Below, piece after piece: positions 27,315 to 36,220 of a DNA stretch of 64,000 bases. A program made the translations under genes and the position numbers. Origin of the DNA: Candidatus Calescibacterium sp. (GTDB taxonomy: Bacteria > DRYD01); assembly GCA_025059235.1 (NCBI GenBank), contig JANXCV010000002.1, forward strand, positions 271,498 through 335,497, given 5' to 3'. The first letter of the stretch is position 1, and each line of letters opens with the position of its first letter. The notes under the pieces are model-generated. The model had not been told where the DNA came from and searched no databases. It saw only the letters and a list, made by a program, of their open reading frames with translations.

Positions 27315-27972
27315 AGATGAAGTTGAATTAGCTAAGAATATAGGTGAAATATTAAAGAATAGGATAAAGGAGATTGATGTTTTTATAAGTAATACTATTC
27401 AGGAAGCGAGAAATGTTATACATAAGCACAAGCCGGATCTCTTGATTCTCGATATAAATCTTCCTGACGGTAGAGGAACTGATCTGCATAAGGAGTATAA
27501 AGAATTCTATCCAGAAGGAGTAGTCATATTCCTTACCGCTATAGATAGCGATATTGAAAGAATAGTGGCTCTAGAACTGGGAGCAGATGATTATATAGTA
27601 AAACCGTTTAATTTCAATGAATTAACTGCAAAGGTCAAAAATTGGGTAAAGAGAATCTCTAAATCTTCTAAAGAGTATGTTCATATCTTTTCTGACTATT
27701 ATTTTGATAGGCTAAGTGGATCTATTCTACTTTATAGAAATAATTTCTATCATCAAATCGATACCCTAAACTACAGAGAGTCCAAAGTTTTTGAGATATT
27801 AATCGAGAATCTCAACAAAACCGTAGATGTTGAGGAGGTAATAAGAAATATAGACATTCAGTTGAATGATATTCCTTCTATAATATATCATTTGAGAAAA
27901 AAACTGGCCAAAATAAATAATTTAAAACTGATTACTATAAAAGGAGGAAAGATAAAATTAGTGGTGGTGTAA
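27292..27972 (+). CDS. OmpR-type response regulator
   Basis: Receiver domain (residues 1-120) with acidic pair E9/D10, phospho-acceptor Asp54 in ILDINLPDG, the switch Thr in FLTA and Lys104 in VKPF. The C-terminal part (about 130-226) looks like a winged-helix DNA-binding domain ('LNYRESKVFEILIENLNKTVDVEEVIRNI', 'IIYHLRKKLAKI'). It is the obvious partner for the upstream kinase. The last codons carry an AAAGGAGG sequence (27940-27947) placed to serve the next gene. Confidence 0.88.
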   Translation: MIKLLVVEDEVELAKNIGEILKNRIKEIDVFISNTIQEARNVIHKHKPDLLILDINLPDGRGTDLHKEYKEFYPEGVVIFLTAIDSDIERIVALELGADDYIVKPFNFNELTAKVKNWVKRISKSSKEYVHIFSDYYFDRLSGSILLYRNNFYHQIDTLNYRESKVFEILIENLNKTVDVEEVIRNIDIQLNDIPSIIYHLRKKLAKINNLKLITIKGGKIKLVVV

Positions 27973-28877
27973 ACATTGGTATAGATGTAGGTGGCAGTCA
28001 TATTGATATAGCTAGAATAGACCTAGATTTAAATATCCAGTTACTAAACAGCATAGATATACATCCGGAATATACTTTTAGTGATTTTATCGAGTTTTTA
28101 TTTAGCACTTTAAAAAATAATAATTTATGGGAAATAGAGAGGCTGGGGATTGCCTTACCTGGAACAGTCAACCCGTATAAAAACTACTGTATCAATTGCC
28201 CTAATCTGTTGTACTGGAAAAATCTGGATTTTGGTATTATTACTGATGAAGCAAGAAAACAGGGTATCGAAATAAGAAAAATATTGATTTCAAACGATTG
28301 TAATGCCGGTGCTGTAGGTGTATATAAAATCCTTGAGATTACCAAGGATAACATAGTTTATATAACTATTGGTACTGGGATAGGTGGAGGGGCTATTATA
28401 AATCGTAAGTTGCTTGTCGGTGCAAATTATTCTGCTATGGAGCTTGGGCATACCAAAATAGGTGAAAAGTCTTATAGATGTGGCTGTGGGGCTTTCTCTT
28501 GCATCGAAACTTTTGCCTCTGCTAAATCATTGGTAAATTACTATAACAACAAATACCGAAAAAACTACCAAAAACTATTACCCATAATTCAGAATGAAGA
28601 TTTTTCAAAAGTCAATAGATTATTTAAGCGGTTCTGTAAATATCTTTCTATTCTTTTGAATAATATCATCTACACGATTGATCCAGATTTCATATTTATA
28701 TCCGGCAAAATAGCTCTCTCTTCCGAATTCTTCGAAGAATATCTAAAGAATGAAATATTTTCCAAAATAACTATGATCAAAGAATATGATGTTTCTAGGA
28801 TTATTTTTCTTAAGAATGTAAAACAGTATAATTCGTATAATTTAGTTGGTAGTACTTTTGTTGACGAGTTTTTATGA
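27957..28877 (+). CDS. ROK-family sugar kinase (glucokinase-like), probable AUU start
   Basis: Phosphorylates a hexose with ATP. The N-terminal phosphate motif IGIDVGG, ITIGTGIGGG, 'MELGHTKI' and the ROK zinc motif CGCGAFSC are all present. No ATG, GTG or TTG precedes the conserved N-terminus: the first such codon in frame is the TTG at 28209, which would delete the phosphate-1 motif. The frame is open from 27921, and an ATT at 27957 follows AAAGGAGG (27940-27947) at a 9-base spacing, so I place the start there, overlapping the response regulator by 16 bases. This gives 306 residues, normal for ROK kinases. Substrate is unproven. Confidence 0.8.
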   Translation: MSGGVNIGIDVGGSHIDIARIDLDLNIQLLNSIDIHPEYTFSDFIEFLFSTLKNNNLWEIERLGIALPGTVNPYKNYCINCPNLLYWKNLDFGIITDEARKQGIEIRKILISNDCNAGAVGVYKILEITKDNIVYITIGTGIGGGAIINRKLLVGANYSAMELGHTKIGEKSYRCGCGAFSCIETFASAKSLVNYYNNKYRKNYQKLLPIIQNEDFSKVNRLFKRFCKYLSILLNNIIYTIDPDFIFISGKIALSSEFFEEYLKNEIFSKITMIKEYDVSRIIFLKNVKQYNSYNLVGSTFVDEFL

Positions 28878-28891
28878 GGGGGTAAGTTTTG

Positions 28892-29728
28892 ATGTTCGAC
28901 AAAGATCAATATTTAAAGGAGATTAAGGAATCTCACGATTATCTCTTGGAAAAAGGTTTTAAAAATATAGATATAGCTATTATTTTGGGTTCTGGTTTAA
29001 ACGAAATAGCCGAGGATTTCGAACAGTTGATTGTTGCTAACTATTCTGATATTCCCAATTTTGCAAAGACAACAGTAGAAGGACATAAGGGAAGAATGAT
29101 CCTTTGTAAGTATAATCGACTAAACGTCCTATTCATGCAAGGTAGATTTCATTACTATGAAGGTTATCCTATGTACAGGATTGTTTTTCCAATAAGAGTA
29201 TTGTCCTTGCTGGGGGTTAGAAATCTAATTGTAACCAATGCAGCAGGTGGAATAAATCCCAATTTTAACGTCGGTGATATAATGATAATTACCGATCATA
29301 TTGCTCTGTTTATACCTGAGAATCCTTTACGAGGACCTAATTTGGATGATTTTGGTACAAGATTTCCAAATATGCAAAAAGCCTACGACTATCAATGGAT
29401 TATGAGAGTTAAATCTAAGTTGACGGATATAAGGAACATTAAGGAAGGAGTTTACTGTATGGTGCCAGGACCGAATTATGAAACCCCTGCCGAAGTGAAA
29501 ATGCTAAGAATCATAGGTGCTGATGCAGTCGGTATGTCTACTGTCCCTGAAGTAATAGTCGCTAAACACTGTAACATCAAGGTTATAGGATTTTCTATCA
29601 TAACTAATATTTACAGAGATTTTGTGGAAAGTAGTGTAACTCATAAAGAGGTCCTGGAAAATACTAAAAAATCTCTAGATATAATGAAGAAAATTATTCA
29701 AGCATCAGTTGAAGTGGTGTATGGATAG
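28892..29728 (+). CDS. Purine nucleoside phosphorylase
   Basis: Cleaves purine nucleosides with phosphate to free base and ribose-1-phosphate (PNP class with MTA phosphorylase relatives). Marks: ILGSGLNEIAE near residue 30, 'VEGHKGRM' near residue 61, 'MQGRFHYYEGYPM' near 81, NAAGGINP near 113 and 'GPNYETPAEVKMLR' near 190 followed by 'DAVGMSTVPEVIVAKH'. Trimeric PNP is the best fit. A TTG three bases earlier is in frame, but GAGGGGGTAAG supports ATG 28892. Confidence 0.92.
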   Translation: MFDKDQYLKEIKESHDYLLEKGFKNIDIAIILGSGLNEIAEDFEQLIVANYSDIPNFAKTTVEGHKGRMILCKYNRLNVLFMQGRFHYYEGYPMYRIVFPIRVLSLLGVRNLIVTNAAGGINPNFNVGDIMIITDHIALFIPENPLRGPNLDDFGTRFPNMQKAYDYQWIMRVKSKLTDIRNIKEGVYCMVPGPNYETPAEVKMLRIIGADAVGMSTVPEVIVAKHCNIKVIGFSIITNIYRDFVESSVTHKEVLENTKKSLDIMKKIIQASVEVVYG

Positions 29729-31490
29729 CTCTATTAACTATCTGGTTAGATTTTTCTCTTTTGTTGCTGTTTCTTTTTCACAGGCTTTTGTTTTTGGAAA
29801 CGTGTCTGCCGAATTAAACTTCTATAGCTGGGTAATTATTTCTATTCTAGTTGTTTTGAATTTTGTTTTTATTTTCACCTCAAAAACTGCGGGTTTGATA
29901 CTATTGATCGAATTAATCAATTCTCTTCTTTCTGCTGCTTATTTGTTTATCTCCAAGAATCCTTTCGGAATACTTTTGGTATTTATGGTTCCCATGGTTA
30001 CTTCTATTCAGTTCCTACAAAGTTACTATAGATACATTTTAATTGCTTTTAGTATAATCTTTTCGTTTTTAGGGTTGTCCGGTATTCTTTCTTTATTTTC
30101 TGATCCCATCTTCCCCAGTTTAGTTTCTTTTCTCATAGCAAATTTCTTGATTTCTATCCTGGTAGTATCTATATTTTCTATGGTTAATCGTTTAGTAACT
30201 AACTTCAATGTTCAGATTGAAAGTTATAGAGATCAGAATGAACTTCTATTGTCTAATATTTCAGAATTTGAGAATAAAGTTTTTCAGTATGAGAGGCAGA
30301 TAGAGGCTCTAAAGAATGAAATCGAGCAAGAAAGAATTGCTTTTAATGTAGAATTAGAAAAAATTATCAAAGATTTTCAAATGAGAAAAGATGAAACTTA
30401 CACTCAGTTAAAAGCATTAAATAACGAACTGATACTGAAAGACAAAACTATTCAGGAGTTACATCAGACTATTAATAATATGCTATTGGATATTGATGAG
30501 CTAAAAGAAAACTTGAATAGATTGAGAGATTTACTATTTTTCACCGCAGATAACATAACTGATTTTCAAAGTTTATACAGGATTTCTGAAGATATAATAG
30601 AGATCGTTTCCAAGTTCATTGAATATGACACTTTTGTAGTTTTTATAAAAAATGAAGTAGAGGGTAATTTGGATACTTTTATCGTAGCTGGTGAAAACGC
30701 AGAATTTTATTACAACTACAAAAAGATTGAAATGGAAGAACTGTATAGATATACTTACCTTGAAGGTAAGATATGTTTTGCTACTAAAGATGAAAGTAAT
30801 CCGATCAGGCCATTTTATCCCAAGGAACAATTAGCAGTATCTGTTCCCATAAATGTAGCTAAAAGCAGAATGGGAATAATGTATATATCATATCTCGATA
30901 AGAGTAAGTACAGGGAAGTAGGTGAGGAATTTCTTGTTGATTTGTCCAATATTATTGGCATATTACTATACACTTCTATCTTATATAGCAAATCTATCAA
31001 TAGAGCTATATGGGATGACAGATTATTTTGCTATAGTCAAGAGTTTATTTGGGAATTTATTAATAACCTGAGCTTCTTGTCAAAAAGATACAATCAAAAT
31101 TTTGCTATAGTTTTCTTGTCTTTTCATCATATATTTGGTAAGAGTGTGCAGGAACTAAGCGATGAACAGATAAAATTCGTAAGAGAAGTAAATATAACGA
31201 TAAAATCTACTATTAGAGAGAGTGACTTATTGTCTTATGTTGAAAACGGAGTAATAGTTGTTGTTCTTACAAAGGTCGATAAGGATAAGGTAGATATTGC
31301 ATGTAAAAGAATCAAAAACATGATTGATAATAAACTAAATTTACTGGGTTATACGGGAGAAAGCTATATGATATGTTCGGTTTATCCCTATAAAGATTTG
31401 GAAATATCTCAGCTTATTGAGATTTGTATTGAAAAACTTTCTGAAAATATGGTGAACAAAAGAGTAATTATAGAGGTAGTAAGAGCATGA
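29721..31490 (+). CDS. Membrane protein with coiled coil, GAF and degenerate GGDEF-like domain
   Basis: An N-terminal block of about five or six membrane helices (residues 5-160) is followed by a coiled coil (about 165-265), a GAF-like domain (about 270-420) and a C-terminal domain (about 430-585) whose layout ('LSFLSKRYNQNFAIVFLSF', 'RESDLLSYVENGVIVVVLT') resembles diguanylate cyclases but lacks a GGDEF active-site motif. It may sense rather than make a nucleotide. ATG 29721 is preferred over a TTG 12 bases upstream. Coupled downstream to mraY by ATGA. Confidence 0.7.
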   Translation: MDSSINYLVRFFSFVAVSFSQAFVFGNVSAELNFYSWVIISILVVLNFVFIFTSKTAGLILLIELINSLLSAAYLFISKNPFGILLVFMVPMVTSIQFLQSYYRYILIAFSIIFSFLGLSGILSLFSDPIFPSLVSFLIANFLISILVVSIFSMVNRLVTNFNVQIESYRDQNELLLSNISEFENKVFQYERQIEALKNEIEQERIAFNVELEKIIKDFQMRKDETYTQLKALNNELILKDKTIQELHQTINNMLLDIDELKENLNRLRDLLFFTADNITDFQSLYRISEDIIEIVSKFIEYDTFVVFIKNEVEGNLDTFIVAGENAEFYYNYKKIEMEELYRYTYLEGKICFATKDESNPIRPFYPKEQLAVSVPINVAKSRMGIMYISYLDKSKYREVGEEFLVDLSNIIGILLYTSILYSKSINRAIWDDRLFCYSQEFIWEFINNLSFLSKRYNQNFAIVFLSFHHIFGKSVQELSDEQIKFVREVNITIKSTIRESDLLSYVENGVIVVVLTKVDKDKVDIACKRIKNMIDNKLNLLGYTGESYMICSVYPYKDLEISQLIEICIEKLSENMVNKRVIIEVVRA

Positions 31491-32476
31491 TTTTGATTTT
31501 ATTGATTCTTGGTATATTTTGCTTTTTTTGTTATCGATTTTATATCAAGCTTGTGAAGGGTAGATTTGTGCAGTACATTAGAGAGGATGCTCCTAAGCAC
31601 CACGTTTTTAAGGAAGGTACTCCTACTGCTGGAGGAGTTATCTTTTCTCTCTTTATACTTATCTATTCATTGATTGTACATGCCTTTTACCAAATTCCTT
31701 TGTATATTTTATTCGTCATATTGTTTTTAGGGAATTTTCTCATAGGTCTTTATGATGATATTATTAAGATATTAAACAAAAGAAATTTAGGGTTGAGAGC
31801 TAGAGAAAAACTGTTCTTGCATCTACTTCTTACTATAACGATCTTCTTCGTGATGAAAATAAATAATCAATTTTTTGAGCAACATTTTGGTATTAGCTTT
31901 TCTACTCTGATTTTTCATACCAATCTCGTTGATTTAGGTTGGATTTATTTTATATTTCTGTACTTTTTAATTTCTGGTGTAAGTAATGCTACTAATTTGA
32001 CGGACGGACTAGATGGATTACTTGCTAGTCTATCGATTACTACCCTGTTAGGTTATTTATTAGTTTTCATTTTGATTTACAACGTCGGGATGATTTATCT
32101 TATACTTGGAATTATTTGCTTTATATTGGTTTTTCTTTTTTTCAATTTTCCGAGAGCGTCTATTTTTATGGGTGACTCGGGATCTATGGCTATTGGTTCT
32201 ATCTTTGTCTATTTTTCCATTATTTCAAAAACTGAGCCATATCTACTTTTTTTCGGGTATATCTATTTTCTTGTTACTTTATCTGTTATCTTACAGGTTA
32301 TATACTTTAGGTTAACAAAGGGTAGGAGAATATTTAGTATTACTCCTATACATCATCATTTTGAAACGATTGGGTATGATGAGAAGAGTATTCTACTGAG
32401 GTTCAACGTTGCTAATTTTGTTTTTATAATGGTAGGACTTATGTTCATATTGTATAAATATATATCAAGGAGTTGA
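31487..32476 (+). CDS. mraY: Phospho-N-acetylmuramoyl-pentapeptide transferase
   Basis: Integral membrane enzyme that transfers phospho-MurNAc-pentapeptide to undecaprenyl phosphate, giving lipid I. Motifs: HHVFKEGTPTAGG near residue 38, the Asp pair in GLYDDIIK near 87, NLTDGLDGL near 168, FMGDSGSMA near residue 226 and TPIHHHFE near residue 286. Hydrophobic segments fit about ten membrane helices. 329 residues is typical. It stands apart from the usual mur cluster. Confidence 0.94.
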   Translation: MILILLILGIFCFFCYRFYIKLVKGRFVQYIREDAPKHHVFKEGTPTAGGVIFSLFILIYSLIVHAFYQIPLYILFVILFLGNFLIGLYDDIIKILNKRNLGLRAREKLFLHLLLTITIFFVMKINNQFFEQHFGISFSTLIFHTNLVDLGWIYFIFLYFLISGVSNATNLTDGLDGLLASLSITTLLGYLLVFILIYNVGMIYLILGIICFILVFLFFNFPRASIFMGDSGSMAIGSIFVYFSIISKTEPYLLFFGYIYFLVTLSVILQVIYFRLTKGRRIFSITPIHHHFETIGYDEKSILLRFNVANFVFIMVGLMFILYKYISRS

Positions 32477-32481
32477 GATAG

Positions 32482-33315
32482 ATGAAGCAATTACAGACTG
32501 AAAAAAAACCTCAGTGGTGTCCGGGATGCACATACTTTGCTGATCTACAAGCAATATACAAAGCTTTTCACGAGATGGGATTCGACGAGACAAATCTGGT
32601 GCTCATAGGAGGAATAGGCTGCAGCGGAAGGATAACGAGTTATATTAACTTATACACCATTCATACTTTACATGGTAGACCACTGCCCGTTGCTTTAGGT
32701 TTCAAACTAGCTAACCCAACTTTAAATGTAGTCGTCGTAAGTGGAGACGGAGATTTGTTATCTATTGGTGGAACACATTTTATCCATACTGCAAGAAAGA
32801 ACATAGATCTGACTGTTTTGATGTTTGATAATTTTGTATACGGTTTGACCAAAGGACAGGTTTCTCCAACCTCTCCTCATAATTTGGTAACCTCTACTAC
32901 ACCACGCGGTAATGTTGATGAACCAGTTAACCCGGTGAGTTTAGCATTGACTTCAGGAGCTACGTTTGTTGCTCAAACTTTTGCTCTTGATGTTAACAAA
33001 ACTTTTAACATAATAAAGGAAGCTATAAGACACAGAGGGTTCTCTTTTGTCAACATATTGTCTCCCTGCATAACCTACTATAGAGCGGAAGATGTCAAAA
33101 ACTTTAGAAATAAAATAAGAGATCTAGAAGAACAGTACCTTCAAGATTTACCCAGAGCTATATATAACTCTACATCCTACCCTTACTATACTGGGGTTTT
33201 CTACAAGGTAGATAAGCCTACTTTTGAAGAGAAAGTCCTAAATGGGCATATACCCATTAAGAGTGAATTACTTCAAAAAGAAAAAATAAAAAACCTTTTG
33301 GTTGGTTATTCATAG
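32482..33315 (+). CDS. 2-oxoacid:ferredoxin oxidoreductase, beta (TPP) subunit
   Basis: Binds thiamine diphosphate and the iron-sulfur cluster in enzymes that couple 2-oxoacid oxidation to ferredoxin. Evidence is WCPGCT near residue 12, 'GIGCSGRITSYIN' near residue 45, the GDGD...N TPP-binding motif near residue 93 and 'YGLTKGQVSPTS'. This is the KorB/ForB-like short form of about 280 residues. The alpha/gamma partner is not adjacent: the previous gene is mraY and the next is tpiA, with no gap. It may act on 2-oxoglutarate or pyruvate; this cannot be resolved by eye. Confidence 0.88.
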   Translation: MKQLQTEKKPQWCPGCTYFADLQAIYKAFHEMGFDETNLVLIGGIGCSGRITSYINLYTIHTLHGRPLPVALGFKLANPTLNVVVVSGDGDLLSIGGTHFIHTARKNIDLTVLMFDNFVYGLTKGQVSPTSPHNLVTSTTPRGNVDEPVNPVSLALTSGATFVAQTFALDVNKTFNIIKEAIRHRGFSFVNILSPCITYYRAEDVKNFRNKIRDLEEQYLQDLPRAIYNSTSYPYYTGVFYKVDKPTFEEKVLNGHIPIKSELLQKEKIKNLLVGYS

Positions 33316-34059
33316 ATGTTGGATAGGAAGAAGTATATTTTAGCATCGAACTGGAAAGCTAATTTTACGTTGGAAGAAGCCATAAATTGGTTTGAAATAG
33401 TATCTCGATTGAATTATCCTGATTTGCGCATTATTGCAGCAATACCCTATCCATATATTCATTATTTTGCAACCAGATATAATAATATTGATGTTTTTTC
33501 GCAGAACATATCTCATGTTTTAGGTGGTGCTTATACGGGTGAAGTTACTATATCTATGCTTAAATCGGTTGGTTTTAGAGGTTCTATAGTAGGACACTCT
33601 GAAAGACGACACCTTTTCAATGAATCTAATCAAATCATAAACAAAAAAGTCCTTATTCTGCAGGAAAATTCGACGGAGATAATTTTGTGTATCGGAGAAA
33701 CGTTAGAAGAAAGAAAGGAAGGAAAAACTGAACGAGTACTTTATGATCAGATAATTTCTGCTTTGAATGGATTTAGTAGGTTTGAACTTTTGACGGTTGC
33801 TTATGAGCCTGTTTGGGCTATAGGTACTGGCATTCCGATAAGTCCCCATGACCTTACTGAGGCTGAAAGGTTTATTAGAAAGATATTTGAAGACAAGTTC
33901 GGTGTTAAGAATATTATTCTTCTTTATGGGGGAAGTGTGGATAAAGAATTTGCAAAAGTAATAAGAAATCAAACGACTCTTGATGGTGCTCTTATCGGTT
34001 CTGCAAGTTGGAAGCCTCATAATTTCGAAGAGATAATCAGAATTTTTGTAGAGCATTAG
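33316..34059 (+). CDS. tpiA: Triosephosphate isomerase
   Basis: Interconverts dihydroxyacetone phosphate and glyceraldehyde-3-phosphate. The active-site residues are in place: SNWKAN (Asn, Lys) near residue 11, GHSERR (His) near 92, YEPVWAIGTG (Glu) near residue 158 and LLYGGSV near residue 203. 247 residues is normal. The start codon follows the previous stop with no gap. Confidence 0.95.
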   Translation: MLDRKKYILASNWKANFTLEEAINWFEIVSRLNYPDLRIIAAIPYPYIHYFATRYNNIDVFSQNISHVLGGAYTGEVTISMLKSVGFRGSIVGHSERRHLFNESNQIINKKVLILQENSTEIILCIGETLEERKEGKTERVLYDQIISALNGFSRFELLTVAYEPVWAIGTGIPISPHDLTEAERFIRKIFEDKFGVKNIILLYGGSVDKEFAKVIRNQTTLDGALIGSASWKPHNFEEIIRIFVEH

Positions 34060-34066
34060 GTTTCAA

Positions 34067-34696
34067 ATGCAAAATGTTACAGATTTTTTTTGGGTAATCG
34101 TTGTTTCTACGGTATGCGGTTTTGTTCTAGGTTTTGAGAGAGAAATTCATCATAAGCCTGCTGGTTTGAAGACTGTAACGCTGGTTATAATAGGCAGCTC
34201 TATTTTTACCTTTTCATCGATTAATCTATTTGAGCCTTTGGGTGATTCTAGGGTTGCTGCTCAGATTGTCAGTGGGATAGGCTTTTTGGGAGCTGGTGTA
34301 ATCTTGAGAAGTGAATTAAAGGTTCTAGGTTTAACTACTGCTGCTACTTTATGGGTTTCTGCCGCAATCGGTGTTCTGATTGGAACTAAAATGTTTATTC
34401 ATGCTATTTTAGCTACTATCGTAGTTTTTGTAATAATAAATTTTTTGAGGTTTTTGGAATATAAGGTAGTTAATAAATTTATAGATTTTGAGTTATACCT
34501 GTTTTTGAATAATCAGGAAGAGGTTATGATGGTAAAAAGTTTGATTGAAAATTTACAGATGAAATTGGAGGAGTTTGAGGTTTATAAAGATGACCGGGGA
34601 TTGGTCCTACGTATTAAGGTGTTTTCTGATGCTACTCTTTTCTTTGAGAATTTTATAAAGGAGTTAAAGAGGAAAAATATAAAATATTCTTTGTGA
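34067..34696 (+). CDS. MgtC/SapB-family membrane protein
   Basis: About four or five membrane helices in residues 1-145 with the family marks 'LGFEREIHHKPAGLKT' (near residue 22) and 'GIGFLGAGVILR' (near 70), then a cytosolic C-terminal domain of about 60 residues that looks ACT-like. MgtC relatives bind or regulate membrane partners such as the F-type ATPase in some bacteria and are linked to magnesium homeostasis. It begins seven bases after tpiA. Confidence 0.88.
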   Translation: MQNVTDFFWVIVVSTVCGFVLGFEREIHHKPAGLKTVTLVIIGSSIFTFSSINLFEPLGDSRVAAQIVSGIGFLGAGVILRSELKVLGLTTAATLWVSAAIGVLIGTKMFIHAILATIVVFVIINFLRFLEYKVVNKFIDFELYLFLNNQEEVMMVKSLIENLQMKLEEFEVYKDDRGLVLRIKVFSDATLFFENFIKELKRKNIKYSL

Positions 34697-34722
34697 GAAG
34701 TATATAGAAAAGAGGTGTTGGG

Positions 34723-35166
34723 ATGGTTATAAAAGAGGAGATAGATGTAAGTGCTCCTGCAAGTTTGGTTTACTCTGTGGCAAGCGATACCGAAAAATTT
34801 CCCGAATTCATGCCAGATGTCAAGTCTGTCAAGATAATTGAAAAAAACGGTAATTTTCAAAAAACTCAGTGGGAAGCAGATGTAGACGGCATAGTCTTTA
34901 AATGGGAAGAAGAAGAAATTTTCTATCCTGAAAAGATGTACCTGGAATATAAGTTGATAAAGGGAGATATTGATAAATTTGAAGGCTATTGGCAAGTTAT
35001 ATCTGTTAATGAGAAAAAATCTAAATTAGTTTTGTATCTTGATTTTGATGTCAATATTCCCATGCTTTCCAGTTTGATTATGCCTACTATAAAGCAAAAA
35101 GTAAGAAAGAACGCTCAGTTGATGTTGAAAGCTATAAAAGAGAGAGCCGAAAGTTTGGTTGTATGA
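34723..35166 (+). CDS. SRPBCC (cyclase/START-like) protein
   Basis: 147 residues with a polyketide cyclase/COQ10-type signature: an opening strand, then 'VSAPASLVYSVASDTEKFPEFMPDV' style text near residues 7-32, and 'FEGYWQVISVNEKKSKLVLYLDFDV' near residue 85. SRPBCC folds bind hydrophobic ligands. Its stop overlaps the start of the acyl-ACP reductase homologue, so a lipid-related link is tempting but unproven. Preceded by AAGAGGTG. Confidence 0.8.
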   Translation: MVIKEEIDVSAPASLVYSVASDTEKFPEFMPDVKSVKIIEKNGNFQKTQWEADVDGIVFKWEEEEIFYPEKMYLEYKLIKGDIDKFEGYWQVISVNEKKSKLVLYLDFDVNIPMLSSLIMPTIKQKVRKNAQLMLKAIKERAESLVV

Positions 35167-36215
35167 AAGGACCATTTGCTTTTTTTATACACCCACTTAA
35201 CGTCAAAGATCTATACAGAGTCATTCCTAGTTTACAGAATAAGAGTCTAGAATTCTTAGAAAGTGTAATTAAGTTCATAGATCCTTTTGTTGCTGTAGAA
35301 ATGGAAATTGAGACTACATTAAAAGAAAAGATTTACGGAATGTTTATCGTAATACCATTATTATCGAAACAGTTTATTGAGGATGAAAAATTAGCAATGA
35401 ATAAGTTGATAAAAGGGAGTAATTTAGCTATAAAATTTGGTGCAAAGATTGTGGGATTGGGAGCTTTCACTTCAATAGTTGGCAAAGCTGGTATGAATTT
35501 GGTTAAAAACTTTGGAGGTACTTTGTGTTTTACCTCTGGTGCTTCTTACACCGTTGCATCTTGCCTAGAAATCCTCGATGATGTTTTTAATCGAAGAAAA
35601 TTGGATAAAAGGAGTTTGAATGTAGCTGTCATTGGTGCTACTGGAGCTATTGGAAAAGCAATAACTAAACTAATAGTAAAGGATTATAAAAAGGTTTTTG
35701 CTGTTGCAAGAAATAAGACTAGGTTAAACGTGTTGAAAAACGAGGTAAGAGCAGATAACCTATTTATTTCAACTGATATATTTAATGCTTGTATGAACGC
35801 TGATGTAGTGATTACGGCTACTTCCAACCCATACGAAATAATATTTCCACAGTATTTGAAGAAAGGGGCTATTGTTTGTGATATATCTATGCCACACAAT
35901 ACTTCTGAAGAGGTTCTAAAAAACAGAAAGGATGTCTTAGTTATAGAAGGTGGTGTAATAGAGTTACCTTCTGAACCAACTTTTAGGCGGTTGTTCAATG
36001 ATTTGTCGTGGAATGATATCGTGGGTTTTCCGGAAAATAATGTATTGGCCTGTATGGCCGAAACTATAGTTCTTACCGCTGAAGAGAGATATGAAAACTA
36101 CAGTATTGGAAGAAATATAGATGAAAACAAAATTTTAGAAATCAATCATCTTGCTAAAAAACATGGATTCAAAGTTAAAATGAAAGAAATAGAAATGATA
36201 AGTAGGACGGGGTAA
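35163..36215 (+). CDS. Acyl-ACP reductase (AAR) homologue
   Basis: Cyanobacterial AAR reduces acyl-ACP to a fatty aldehyde with NADPH. This 350-residue protein resembles it along most of its length: 'FAFFIHPLNVKDL' at the start, VGLGAFTSIVG near residue 98, 'GASYTVASCLEIL' near residue 126, the Rossmann motif GATGAIG (about 158-164), 'VIEGGVIELP', then 'ACMAETIVLTAE' with Cys297 aligning by context with the AAR nucleophilic Cys, and 'GRNIDENKI...HGFK' at the end. The domain is often mislabelled shikimate dehydrogenase. It overlaps the SRPBCC gene (ATGA) and precedes miaB; there is no aldehyde-deformylating oxygenase here. Confidence 0.82.
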   Translation: MKGPFAFFIHPLNVKDLYRVIPSLQNKSLEFLESVIKFIDPFVAVEMEIETTLKEKIYGMFIVIPLLSKQFIEDEKLAMNKLIKGSNLAIKFGAKIVGLGAFTSIVGKAGMNLVKNFGGTLCFTSGASYTVASCLEILDDVFNRRKLDKRSLNVAVIGATGAIGKAITKLIVKDYKKVFAVARNKTRLNVLKNEVRADNLFISTDIFNACMNADVVITATSNPYEIIFPQYLKKGAIVCDISMPHNTSEEVLKNRKDVLVIEGGVIELPSEPTFRRLFNDLSWNDIVGFPENNVLACMAETIVLTAEERYENYSIGRNIDENKILEINHLAKKHGFKVKMKEIEMISRTG

Positions 36216-36220
36216 AGTCT

